Below are positions 1 through 9,332 of a DNA stretch of 38,176 nucleotides, one piece after another. The translations under genes and the position numbers were made by a program. Below the pieces are notes generated by a model. The model was not told the DNA's origin. It made no database searches and worked only from the letters and a program-made list of their open reading frames with translations. The stretch covers positions 1 through 38,176 of the forward strand of contig PWRZ01000099.1 in NCBI GenBank assembly GCA_003563385.1, written 5' to 3'. Source of the stretch: Syntrophomonadaceae bacterium (GTDB taxonomy: Bacteria; Bacillota; Dethiobacteria; DTU022; UBA8154). Numbering within the stretch: position 1 is the stretch's first letter; every line of letters starts with the position of its first letter.

Positions 1-1122
1 CTACTGCAGGCCGAACCTCCAGGAGAGAAGATAAAAGAAATGCCGCACAAGCGGAGAAAAAACTGCCAGGATAACCACGGGAAAAATGGCGGCCAGGAAT
101 AATATCGATAAGTACTGCCACTTAATTTTTCCCTGGTAAAGATGTGCCAGACCGCGCGCATCCACGAGCCGGTCTCCCACCTTTAACCTCACCAGGAATG
201 TTGAAGCCATTCCTTTCCTTCCTTTTTCCAAAAAATCGATCATGTGAGAATGCGAGCCTACGACCACAATAAGCCTGGCCTTTTTTTCGTACGCAAGCAG
301 CAGCGCTATATCTTCACTTGTCCCCGGGGCTGATACCAGCCTGGCGTCAAGTCCCAGCCTGGAAATACGCTCCATACCGGGTGCCCTTCCATCAGGATAA
401 GCATGGACAATAATATCATCCACTTTCTTTAAAGTAACATCTGCTGTGCTATCCATATCTCCAATAATAATATGGGGCTTGAACCCCATTTCCAAAAGTG
501 CATCCGCTCCACCATCCACTCCAACCAGCACAGGTTTCATTTCTTTGATGTAATAGCGTACCGCCCGGAGGTCTCTTTTATAATTTTTCCCCCTGGCCAC
601 AACCAGGACATGCTTTCCGGTAATAGCGGTGTTTATTTCGGGGATATCAATATTGCCAAGGATTAAATCCTTTTCCTTGCGTGCATATTCCAGCGTGTTC
701 AATACAAACTGGTCCAGCTGTTTTTTGAGGTTCATTTCCGCCGCCGGGATAGAGTTTTCCAGGAATTCTTTTTTTATTACCCTTCCCTTTCCCAGCCAGC
801 TCGATTTACTGAAGATATGTTCCCCTCTTATAGTGACCACCTCTCCTTCAGCAACCCTGGAGAAAATGTTTTCACCGACCATATCGAGGATATAAACTCC
901 CTGCTGCAGTAAAAATTTGGCACCGCCGGCAGGGTAGTTACTACTAAATGTATTAAAAGCATTAACTACGGCGAGCACACCTTTTTCAACAAGCTCCTGG
1001 GCCGCCAGTTCATCGAGGTCCTGATGTGCGATCAGGGCAATATCGCCGGAACGCAGCCTCCTGCAGAGAACTTTTGTTTTGCGATCTTTTTTTATAACTC
1101 CCCTGTATATTTTTCTGGCCAA
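1..1122 (-). CDS. steA: SteA-like putative cytokinetic ring / thiamin pyrophosphokinase-fold protein
   Basis: ORF MARKIYRGVIKKDRKTKVLCRRL...; VDGGADALLEMGFKPHIIIGDMDS TPK-like motif, C-terminal TM helix; TAG stop at window position 1-3. Confidence 0.75.
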   Translation of the reverse strand: MARKIYRGVIKKDRKTKVLCRRLRSGDIALIAHQDLDELAAQELVEKGVLAVVNAFNTFSSNYPAGGAKFLLQQGVYILDMVGENIFSRVAEGEVVTIRGEHIFSKSSWLGKGRVIKKEFLENSIPAAEMNLKKQLDQFVLNTLEYARKEKDLILGNIDIPEINTAITGKHVLVVARGKNYKRDLRAVRYYIKEMKPVLVGVDGGADALLEMGFKPHIIIGDMDSTADVTLKKVDDIIVHAYPDGRAPGMERISRLGLDARLVSAPGTSEDIALLLAYEKKARLIVVVGSHSHMIDFLEKGRKGMASTFLVRLKVGDRLVDARGLAHLYQGKIKWQYLSILFLAAIFPVVILAVFSPLVRHFFYLLSWRFGLQ

Positions 1123-1189
1123 GAGCAGCTGCCCCTTTTAAGACCATTTCCTCACCCGTAGTATGTTTTTAAAAGTAACTTTTAATCCC

Positions 1190-1221
1190 GCTAAAATAAT
1201 AAGGCGCTCACAAAAAGCGCC
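1190..1221 (-). terminator. Rho-independent terminator after spo0A
   Basis: GGCGCT-TTTTGTG-AGCGCC hairpin (1203-1221) followed on the minus strand by TTATTATTTTA. Confidence 0.7.
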
Positions 1222-1264
1222 CTAAATATTATTTTCCATATTTATTATAATAGCGTGCTGCTAA

Positions 1265-2062
1265 CTAGAGGACTTTATACTCATATTTTTTGTTTTTTAA
1301 CCTGATCTTGTCAGCGACCAGGGCTATGAACTCGGAATTGGTTGGTTTACCTTTTTCTGTATTGATGGTATACCCAAAAAACTTCTTGATCGTTTCAATG
1401 TTATTCCTGGCCCATGCAACCTCTATGGCATGTCGTATAGCCCTTTCCACGCGGCTTGGAGTGGTATCGTATTTTTGGGCAATCCTGGGGTAAAGGACTT
1501 TTGTCACTGAGCCGAGCAGTTCAATTTCATCCACCACCATGGCAATGGCATCGCGCAGGTAAAGGTATCCCTTGATGTGTGCCGGTATACCTATTTCGTG
1601 TATTATCTGGGTTATCTCCTCAATAAAGTCCTCTTTTTCCGCCCTGGCAGGTATACTTTTTACAACAGGCGAGATGGGCTGTTTCCCTATCCTGTCCTTA
1701 CCAAGCTGCCTGATCCTCTCTGCGAGCACATCAAGACTGAACGGCTTTAGTATGTAATACGATGCCCCCAGCTCCACTGCCCTCTGGGTGATATTTTCAT
1801 GGCCAAAGGCAGTTAACATTACCACCTTTGGTTTTTGGTCAAATTCAGTGTTATTGAGCTGCTCCAAAACACCTATACCATCAAGGTGCGGCATAATAAT
1901 ATCCAGCAGAATGATACCTGGTTTTTGCTCATTTAATAATTCCAGTACTTCTTTACCGTTATAAGCATTGCCCACAACTTCCATATCATCTTCCTTGGAA
2001 AGGTACTCTGTCACTAGATCATTAAATTCCCGGTTATCATCGGCTACCACAATTCTTAACAT
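1265..2062 (-). CDS. spo0A: Stage 0 sporulation master regulator Spo0A (start placed at internal [10 protein letters not shown])
   Basis: Receiver domain ([20 protein letters not shown]) plus Spo0A C-terminal DNA-binding domain ([27 protein letters not shown]); adjacent to spoIVB. Confidence 0.96.
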   Translation of the reverse strand: MLRIVVADDNREFNDLVTEYLSKEDDMEVVGNAYNGKEVLELLNEQKPGIILLDIIMPHLDGIGVLEQLNNTEFDQKPKVVMLTAFGHENITQRAVELGASYYILKPFSLDVLAERIRQLGKDRIGKQPISPVVKSIPARAEKEDFIEEITQIIHEIGIPAHIKGYLYLRDAIAMVVDEIELLGSVTKVLYPRIAQKYDTTPSRVERAIRHAIEVAWARNNIETIKKFFGYTINTEKGKPTNSEFIALVADKIRLKNKKYEYKVL

Positions 2063-2101
2063 AATAATAACCCCTTTCATTATCTTATTTTTATATAATT
2101 A

Positions 2102-2108
2102 TTCGACA
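2102..2108 (-). promoter_or_regulatory. Candidate 0A box (TGTCGAA) upstream of spo0A
   Basis: Exact TGTCGAA heptamer on the minus strand about 40 nt upstream of the spo0A start. Confidence 0.4.
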
Positions 2109-2152
2109 TCAGGAAGGGAATTCCTTCTTTTAGCAAAAATATCTTTACATTT

Positions 2153-3502
2153 TTACGAAAGGGGTAATATTTCTGCTTCCTTTACCATCCATTCTACATA
2201 TGTGGCATATCCCCTGGTGGGGTCATTGACAAAGACGTGAGTAACAGCCCCCACCAGGCGGCCGTTTTGAATAATGGGGCTGCCGCTCATGCCTTGAACT
2301 ATGCCGCCGGTAATATCGAGCAGGTTTTCATCTTTAACCCTGATAATAATTCCTTTATCGCCAGGCCTGTTCTGATTTGTTGTTCTCTCTATGTATATAT
2401 CGAAACTCTGAATATTGTTTCCCTCCACAACGGTCAATATTTCCGCCGGACCGGTCTGTACTTCAAATGCCAGGCCCAGCGGGATCGGGTCCGGGTAGGG
2501 TGTCATATAATCACCAATCCTTTCCAGCCTGCCGAATATCCCGAAGGGGGTGTTTTTTTCGATGGACCCCAATATATCTTTTTCTTCTCTAAAAATACCC
2601 GCTTTTTCCCCCGGCCTCCCGCGCTGGGCCATTTTAATATTAATTATATCGGCCCTTACAATCAACCCTTCCGCTATCTCAACAGCCGTATTTGTCTCCA
2701 GGTCCGTAATAATATGCCCCAGGGCCCCGTAGGAATTGCTTTCCGGATCGTAAAATGTCAGCGTGCCAACCCCGGCAGCGGTATCCCTGATATAAAGCCC
2801 TATGCGGAACTCCTGGACATCGGGACATAGAAAGGGCTCCACGGTAATATTTTCGGTGTGCCCACTTCTTTTAACAGTGAAGTTTATTTCCCCTTTCGTC
2901 GACTCACGAATGATCAGTGACGCCGCACTGTCAATATCCTTTATTGCTTTACCGTTTACTTTCATAATGATATCACCAATTTGTATGCCCGCTTCCTGGG
3001 CTGGCGAAAAGTGCTCTCCCTCTTTTTCGAGGTAATGATAGCCCACTACGATTACACCCTGATCATGTATTTTTATGCCGATAGAATGACCTCCGGCCAT
3101 AAACGACATCTCCGGCAGTATATCTACAGTAAGCTGCCTGATCGGAATAAGGCCATTGAAAAGGCTGAATTCCAGGTTTACACTGCCTTTTGTGAGCCCT
3201 TTTAGTGAAAAGTCCCCGTGGTAATCGATGCGGTTAAATTGATCAACATTCATCGGAGAGCCGTTAATATGGAGAATATCTTCCCTGTCCGCCCTGACGT
3301 AAAGATCCACAGGAAATTTAAATTGATAACTATGTTCCTGCCCTTCAAAGAGGCGTAAATTTTCGTCGAGGTGAACTTTTACCTCCAGTGGGAGTAAAAT
3401 AATAAAAAGGAGCAAAAACACTGCTACGGTTAATACTGCGTTTTTTCTCCTGTAGCTGGCCATTATGGAAATCATCCTCCCCAAAAGCAATTTAAAAAGC
3501 AA
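2153..3502 (-). CDS. spoIVB: SpoIVB serine peptidase (PDZ domain)
   Basis: GGHSIGIKIHDQGVIVVGYH, PDZ region, MSGSPIIQNGRLVGAVTHVFVNDPTRGY active-site Ser motif; upstream of spo0A. Confidence 0.93.
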   Translation of the reverse strand: MLFKLLLGRMISIMASYRRKNAVLTVAVFLLLFIILLPLEVKVHLDENLRLFEGQEHSYQFKFPVDLYVRADREDILHINGSPMNVDQFNRIDYHGDFSLKGLTKGSVNLEFSLFNGLIPIRQLTVDILPEMSFMAGGHSIGIKIHDQGVIVVGYHYLEKEGEHFSPAQEAGIQIGDIIMKVNGKAIKDIDSAASLIIRESTKGEINFTVKRSGHTENITVEPFLCPDVQEFRIGLYIRDTAAGVGTLTFYDPESNSYGALGHIITDLETNTAVEIAEGLIVRADIINIKMAQRGRPGEKAGIFREEKDILGSIEKNTPFGIFGRLERIGDYMTPYPDPIPLGLAFEVQTGPAEILTVVEGNNIQSFDIYIERTTNQNRPGDKGIIIRVKDENLLDITGGIVQGMSGSPIIQNGRLVGAVTHVFVNDPTRGYATYVEWMVKEAEILPLS

Positions 3503-3569
3503 TCTTAAATTGCCTCCGGGATATTTTTTTTATGCCAGGGCAGTTTACATAACAGGCATGTTTTATTTG

Positions 3570-3604
3570 CCAAAAATATAAAAAAAGACCCTTACGAGAG
3601 GGTC
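3570..3604 (-). terminator. Rho-independent terminator downstream of the acyl-CoA dehydrogenase gene
   Basis: GACCCT-CTCGTA-AGGGTC hairpin (3587-3604) followed on the minus strand by TTTTTTTATATTTTT. Confidence 0.7.
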
Positions 3605-3764
3605 CCAAAATAGTCTAACGCCCAACAGGGCAAAGGGTCTTTTTTTTAGCGTCTCCTTAAGCAGGTCAGTCGGCCCTTCCCACAGGGCCGCTAGACGGCG
3701 GGAACTTTGGAGGGCTCTCCAAAGGAGGGCTCTCCAAAAGTCCTTGCCGGGGGTGGTAATGGAC

Positions 3765-4946
3765 CTACATTCTTCCTTTTAAAATTTCATTGGCGGCAAC
3801 CAGCCTCTGTATTTCACCGGTTCCCTCGTAGATTTGCATTATTTTGGCATCTCTCATATATTTTTCCATTGGATAGTCTTTCATGTAACCATATCCTCCA
3901 AATACCTGGAGAGCCTCCACAGTTACCTGCATCGCTACGTCACCGGCAAATGCTTTGGCCATGGCAGAGGGACCGGAAAGGCGTTTCTCTTTTTTATCAA
4001 CGAGGTAAGCCGCTTTCAGCACCAGCACCCTGGCGGCATCGATTTTCATGGCCATTTCGGCCAGTTTGAACTGTATGGACTGGTAAGAAGCAATGGCCTG
4101 TCCAAATTGTTTTCTCCGCTGAGCATATTCAACCGCTTTTTCAAAAGCGGCCCGGGCTATCCCAACCGCCATGGCCCCGACAAGAGGCCGCGAGATATCC
4201 AGCGTTGTCATGGCTATACGGAAGCCCCCGCCCCTGGAACCAAGAATGTTCTCCGGCGGCACAGGCACATCTTCAAAAATTATCTCCGCCGTATCGGAGG
4301 CCCTGATTCCCATCTTGGACTCTTTTTTGCCAATGGAAACACCTGCAAAGCCCTTTTCCACTATGAATGCGGTCAGCCCCCTGGCACCTTTGCCGCGGTC
4401 CACGGTGGCAAACACAGTAAAGATATCGGCAAGGCTGCCGTTTGTAATAAAGCATTTAGTGCCGTTTAATACATACCCCTCTTCAGCTTCTTTTACATGG
4501 GTGGAAATTGAAGCTACATCGGAACCGGCCTCCGGCTCGGTAAGACAAAAAGCGGCCAGCTTCCCCTCCGAAAGGGGGGTCAGGTACTTCTCCTTCTGCT
4601 CCGGCGTTCCAGCCAGCAAAATAGGGTAACCGGCAAGAGAATTGGCGGCAGCACTGGTTGTTATACCGGCACAGGCGCGGGCCAACTCTTCCACGGCAAG
4701 GCAGGCTGTCAGGCATTCCATCTCTCCCCCGCCATATTCTTCCGGAAAAGTCATCGTATTGTAGCCCTGCATGCTCATATCCTTGATAATATGTACAGGG
4801 GTCTCTCCTTTTTCATCATACTCCGCTGCGATGGGCATGATCACTTTTTCGGCATACTCCCGGGCAGCTTTTTGCATCAGCTTTTGCTCCGCTGTAAGGT
4901 CAAAATTCATCACGGTGCCTGTTCCAAAATCGAAACAGGCTTTCAC
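3765..4946 (-). CDS. Acyl-CoA dehydrogenase
   Basis: CLTEPEAGSDVASI, GTKCFITNG, RRKQFGQAIASYQSIQFKLAEMA, QVFGGYGYMKDYPMEKYMRDAKIMQIYEGTGEIQR signature motifs. Confidence 0.95.
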   Translation of the reverse strand: MKACFDFGTGTVMNFDLTAEQKLMQKAAREYAEKVIMPIAAEYDEKGETPVHIIKDMSMQGYNTMTFPEEYGGGEMECLTACLAVEELARACAGITTSAAANSLAGYPILLAGTPEQKEKYLTPLSEGKLAAFCLTEPEAGSDVASISTHVKEAEEGYVLNGTKCFITNGSLADIFTVFATVDRGKGARGLTAFIVEKGFAGVSIGKKESKMGIRASDTAEIIFEDVPVPPENILGSRGGGFRIAMTTLDISRPLVGAMAVGIARAAFEKAVEYAQRRKQFGQAIASYQSIQFKLAEMAMKIDAARVLVLKAAYLVDKKEKRLSGPSAMAKAFAGDVAMQVTVEALQVFGGYGYMKDYPMEKYMRDAKIMQIYEGTGEIQRLVAANEILKGRM

Positions 4947-4958
4947 CTCCCCGCGTTG

Positions 4959-5825
4959 TTATTGGTCCATAAAGCCCATTTCCGCCAACCTTCTTTTAAT
5001 TTCTTTCCTCCTGGAAAGAAAGGGCTTCCTGGTGGCCTTGATCCAGTTTTCAAGGTGGTGCTCCTGCTTTTCGGCGGCCCAGAAATGGCCGCCATTTTTT
5101 TCTTCTTCCACGAAATCGATCTTTCCGCCCTCTGCCCCTGTTGAAAAAGTGCCTTCCGTTAAACAAAAGGGGCACCGGGCAGCACCATTATCGTGAAGCT
5201 GAAAAACAGTGCTGTAGCATGCAGGGCACTCTCCCGGGCCCGGCTTCCGCCTACTTCCTTTTCCCTTCAAGCAGCCGACCAGCTTCTGCCCCATGGTAAA
5301 AGCGCTATCCATTAAATCTTCCTGGAGGACGGCTTCAGCGGGGCCGGGTGCATATGCCTCGCGGTAATCCACTACTTCAAAACCCCAGCAGAGGGCAAGC
5401 TGATTGACCATGACACCAAGAGGATTCCAGGAGCTGTTTCCAGCCACTGAAAAAGTAACTGCTGCCCTGCGGCCGGGCCTTTTCTCATCCCGGTAAGAGG
5501 ACAGCATCAGGGAGCGGTCCAGGAGGCATTTTAAGGGGGCGGCCGGACTGAGCATGTACGTTGGGGCCGCTGCAACCAGCCCCTCACAGGACACTATCTT
5601 CTCCAGCAACAACTGGAAGTCATCTTCCTGGGGGCACTTGCCCCTGAACACGCAGGAAAGGCATCCCCTGCAGGTTGCTATGTTTAAAGAAGCGGCCTCA
5701 ATTATTTCGGCGCGGGCTCCCGCAGACTCCGCACCTTTAAGGGCCTGCCCCACAAGAACGTGCGAGTTGCCTTTTTTTCTCCTGGAACAAACCAGTCCCA
5801 CAACTGAAATATTTTCGGGCTTCAT
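4959..5825 (-). CDS. NADPH-dependent FMN reductase-like flavoprotein with C-terminal zinc-ribbon segment
   Basis: N-terminal flavodoxin-like GLVCSRRKKGNSHVLVGQALKGAE..CRGCLSCVFRGKCPQEDDF; C-terminal CPACYSTVFQLHDNGAARCPFC. Confidence 0.75.
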   Translation of the reverse strand: MKPENISVVGLVCSRRKKGNSHVLVGQALKGAESAGARAEIIEAASLNIATCRGCLSCVFRGKCPQEDDFQLLLEKIVSCEGLVAAAPTYMLSPAAPLKCLLDRSLMLSSYRDEKRPGRRAAVTFSVAGNSSWNPLGVMVNQLALCWGFEVVDYREAYAPGPAEAVLQEDLMDSAFTMGQKLVGCLKGKGSRRKPGPGECPACYSTVFQLHDNGAARCPFCLTEGTFSTGAEGGKIDFVEEEKNGGHFWAAEKQEHHLENWIKATRKPFLSRRKEIKRRLAEMGFMDQ

Positions 5826-5860
5826 AAACAGGCGACCTCTTTCTCAATGTAATTCCCGGT

Positions 5861-7603
5861 TTATTCCCTGTTACTGTACCTGGCCCTGTATTCCTGTGCC
5901 TTCTTCAGCAGCTCTTCGGCATGCCGCCTTGTTACTTCGCTGTTACTGCCTCCGTCAAGCAGCCGGGCTATTTCATAAACCCTTTCCTCTCCATTTAGCC
6001 TGTTAACACGGGTTATGGTACGGCCGCCGGCCGCTTCCTTGTACAGGTAGTACTGGCAATGGGCGGCGCTGGCTATTTGAGGGCTGTGCGTAACACATAT
6101 CACCTGGTGCCTGCCGCTCAGCAGGGACATTTTCTCAGACACTTTTTGGATCGTTTTTCCCCCTATGCCGCTGTCAATTTCGTCAAAGATGAGCGTGGGG
6201 ATGCGGTCCTGCTCTGCAAGTATACTTTTCAGCGCCAGCATGACCCGGGCCATTTCTCCCGCCGAGATAATCCTTGCCAGCGGCTTCAGAGGCTCCCCCG
6301 CATTGGCCGAAAACAAAAACTCCACCTCTTCATTTCCCCTGCTGTCCAAAGAGGGAAGCGGGCTGAAGTGGACACTGAAACAGGCTTCGCCCATACCGAG
6401 CTCGCCCAGCACCGACTTAACCATTCTTTCCAGCTCCCGGGCGGTCTCCTTCCTCTTTTCCGTCAGCAGCTCCGCCAGGGAGCGGGCCTCTTTGGATAAG
6501 GCATGGGCCTCTTTTTCCAGGGCAGCGGCCTGCTGCTCGCTGTTTTCCAAAAAAGCAATCTCTTCTTCAAAATTTTGAACCAGCAGGAAAAGTTTATTTA
6601 CCTCGCCGCCGTACTTCGCTTTCAAACGGCGGTAAACTTCAAGGCGGTTCTCTATTTCCATCCTTTCCTGCGGTGAAAAAGCGAGCTCCTCCACGTAGCG
6701 GTACAGCTCGTGCCCGAGCTCGGTAAGCCCGGCAATACAGTCTTCCAGTATTTTAACGAAATGCTCCAGCCTGCCGTCCACCCTTAACAGTGATTCAAAC
6801 TCCTTTTTTACACTGTTGATCCTGTCCAGGGCCGAATCTTCTGCCGTTTCCCCGCCATGCACTTCCGCACAGGCCCTGTTTGCCGCAAGCAGCAGCTTTT
6901 CGGCGTTGTCAAGGAGCAGCAGCCTGCGTTTCAACTCCTCTTCTTCCTCCTCGCCCAGGCCGGGGCTGACTATTTCATCTCTCTGGTGTTTGAGGAGCTC
7001 CAGCTTCCTGGCCCTGACCTCTCCATCCGCGCCCAAGGCCAGCAGCTTTCTTTTTGCCTCCTGCCAGCGGGCCAAAACATCCTCGTATTCACGCTTCACC
7101 TTTAAAAGCTCAGCGCCTCCAAGCTCGTCCAGTAAAAAAAGATGCTGCTCCTGCTTAAGCAGGGACTGGTGGGTGTGCTGCCCGTGCAGGTCGACCATAA
7201 CATTGCCGATCTCTTTGAGTGTTGCAAGCGGCACCGCCCTGCCGTTTACCCGGCAGATATTGCGGCCGCTGAGCGATATCTCCCTGGAAACAACCAGCTC
7301 TTCATCCCGGTAGAGACCGCCTTTTTCCAGGACCTCTTCAAGCTGGCTGTAACCGCCGGGGACCTGGAAAACAGCTTCTATGTAGGTGCGCTCCGAACCG
7401 CTTCTTACCTGTTCGCTGGAGGCCCTCTCGCCCAAAATAAGGCTGATCGCCCCAATAAGAATGGACTTGCCGGCCCCCGTTTCACCGGTCAACACGTTTA
7501 GCCCGGGGAAAAAATGGAGGGCCAGCTCATCTATCAGGGCAAATTCACTCATGTGCAGATAAACGAGCACAGGCACACCCCCTAAAAAAGTACATTTCTT
7601 CAC
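5861..7603 (-). CDS. recN: DNA repair protein RecN
   Basis: FALIDELALHFFPGLNVLTGETGAGKSIL Walker A, LHGQHTHQSLL, FDEIDSGIGGKT Walker B; start codon may lie slightly internal. Confidence 0.95.
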   Translation of the reverse strand: MKKCTFLGGVPVLVYLHMSEFALIDELALHFFPGLNVLTGETGAGKSILIGAISLILGERASSEQVRSGSERTYIEAVFQVPGGYSQLEEVLEKGGLYRDEELVVSREISLSGRNICRVNGRAVPLATLKEIGNVMVDLHGQHTHQSLLKQEQHLFLLDELGGAELLKVKREYEDVLARWQEAKRKLLALGADGEVRARKLELLKHQRDEIVSPGLGEEEEEELKRRLLLLDNAEKLLLAANRACAEVHGGETAEDSALDRINSVKKEFESLLRVDGRLEHFVKILEDCIAGLTELGHELYRYVEELAFSPQERMEIENRLEVYRRLKAKYGGEVNKLFLLVQNFEEEIAFLENSEQQAAALEKEAHALSKEARSLAELLTEKRKETARELERMVKSVLGELGMGEACFSVHFSPLPSLDSRGNEEVEFLFSANAGEPLKPLARIISAGEMARVMLALKSILAEQDRIPTLIFDEIDSGIGGKTIQKVSEKMSLLSGRHQVICVTHSPQIASAAHCQYYLYKEAAGGRTITRVNRLNGEERVYEIARLLDGGSNSEVTRRHAEELLKKAQEYRARYSNRE

Positions 7604-7630
7604 CTCTATTGCAGCCTTCCCAATCTCCTG

Positions 7631-8485
7631 TCAATCACCCATAAGCTTGTCATGCAGCAGCTTGTAAAAATTGCTTTCGGGAAAAGTAATTACTTTGGTA
7701 ACACTTGCAGCCCTCTTTACACTGATGCTGTCTTTATGCTGCAGGGCAAATCCTTCCTGTCCATCAAGCGTTAAGAATATATCGGCTTTTTCAGTGGAAA
7801 CGACAACTGTCACCAGGTCGTTTTTGCCCACTATAACAGAGCGCTGGTAAAGCAGGTGCGGGCATATCGGCGTTATCAGTATCACTTTCAAGGCCGGGTT
7901 AACTACCGGTCCCCCGGCCGACAGTGAATACCCTGTTGAACCGGTTGGAGTTGCTATGATCAGCCCGTCCCCGGGGTAGCTTTCCAGGAAATCCTCACTT
8001 ATGTAGGTATCCAGCTTGATTATCCTTGAAAACGGCCCCCGGGAGATAATGACATCATTAAGCACTATGGACCTGTGCACCTGTTCATCGTTGCGTATAA
8101 CCTCGGTGCAGAGCATCATCCGTTCACCGAGACAGTAGCTCCCGCTGATAATTTTTTGCAGTGATGGCCTTAACTTTCCAACCTCTATCTCCGCTAAAAA
8201 GCCCTTGTAACCGAGGTTTATGCCCAGTATAGGAAGACCGGTGTCGGCTATCTCCCGGGCCACCCTCAAAAAAGTACCGTCTCCTCCGACTACAATTACA
8301 ATATCCACTTTTAAAGGCCAGTCCTGTATCTCCTTCATCGGGGAAGGTACATTCAAGAGGTATTCTTTTTCAGGGGCAACGTAGACGGGCACCTTGTATT
8401 CAGAAAAAAAAGAGATAATTTCATCCAGTATCTGTTTCACATTTTCCTTCTGCCAGTTGGGAACAACCCCTATCCCTTTCAGCAA
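7631..8485 (-). CDS. nadK: NAD kinase
   Basis: VVGGDGTFLRVARE, NLGYKGFLAEIE, PGDGLIIATPTGSTGYSLSAGGPVV motifs. Confidence 0.95.
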   Translation of the reverse strand: MLKGIGVVPNWQKENVKQILDEIISFFSEYKVPVYVAPEKEYLLNVPSPMKEIQDWPLKVDIVIVVGGDGTFLRVAREIADTGLPILGINLGYKGFLAEIEVGKLRPSLQKIISGSYCLGERMMLCTEVIRNDEQVHRSIVLNDVIISRGPFSRIIKLDTYISEDFLESYPGDGLIIATPTGSTGYSLSAGGPVVNPALKVILITPICPHLLYQRSVIVGKNDLVTVVVSTEKADIFLTLDGQEGFALQHKDSISVKRAASVTKVITFPESNFYKLLHDKLMGD

Positions 8486-8509
8486 TACTACACCTCCTGC
8501 ACTGCTTGA

Positions 8510-9247
8510 CTACCGCAGCTCTTCGTGCGCCTGCATGACCACCCTGGAAATAATATCGGGTAAAGTTTCTTCTACGTGCAGCATCTCCTTATTTGCCCTG
8601 TTTTTCTGCAGGTATAGAAAATACTCTATATTCCCCTGGGGCCCCTTAAGGGGGGAATATGTCAGCCCTTTAAGGTCATAGGAGAGGTTTTTGGACGCAA
8701 TTATGAGCTCTTCAAGGACCTCCCTGTGAACGGACTGCTCCCTGATGACACCCTTTTTCCCCACCTGCTCCGGGCGTGCTTCAAACTGGGGCTTCACCAG
8801 GCAGATTATTTCCGCTATTCCAGCTCCGGCGATAACCGGTAAGACCAGTTTCAAAGAGATAAAAGAAACATCTATAACAGCAAGGTAAGGCCGCTCGGTG
8901 AGGTCGTCCTCTTTTAAAAAGCGCACATTAAAACGTTCCATCACCACAACGCGGGGGTCGTTGCGGAGCTCCCAGGCCAGCTGGCCGTAACCGACATCGA
9001 GCGCATACACTTTCCTGGCGCCGTGCTCCAGTGCACAATCTGTAAAGCCTCCCGTGGAAGCCCCCACGTCCAGGACCGTTTTGCCCCGAAGATCGACGGC
9101 AAACTCCTTCAAGGCTTTCCGTAATTTCATTCCTCCCCTGCTGACATAGGGGTTTCCCGGTCCGAGCAGTTCTATCATAACATCGGGGGGGAAAAAGAGC
9201 CCTGCTTTGTCCTGCTTCTTTCCATCAACATATACGTTCCCGGCCAT
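8510..9247 (-). CDS. tlyA: TlyA-family rRNA methyltransferase (S4 + FtsJ-like); full N-terminus to 9333 is out of frame at an A10 run
   Basis: YVSRGGMKLRKALKEF, LDVGASTGGFTDCALEHGARKVYALDVGYGQLAWELR; upstream codons give RLDTLLVERNIVPTRSRARAEIMAG in the same frame without an ATG. Confidence 0.9.
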   Translation of the reverse strand: MAGNVYVDGKKQDKAGLFFPPDVMIELLGPGNPYVSRGGMKLRKALKEFAVDLRGKTVLDVGASTGGFTDCALEHGARKVYALDVGYGQLAWELRNDPRVVVMERFNVRFLKEDDLTERPYLAVIDVSFISLKLVLPVIAGAGIAEIICLVKPQFEARPEQVGKKGVIREQSVHREVLEELIIASKNLSYDLKGLTYSPLKGPQGNIEYFLYLQKNRANKEMLHVEETLPDIISRVVMQAHEELR

Positions 9248-9332
9248 TATCTCGGCCCTGGCCCTGCTGCGCGTGGGAACAATATTTCTCTCTACCAGTA
9301 GCGTATCAAGCCGTTTTTTTTTTCGGCGGCCA

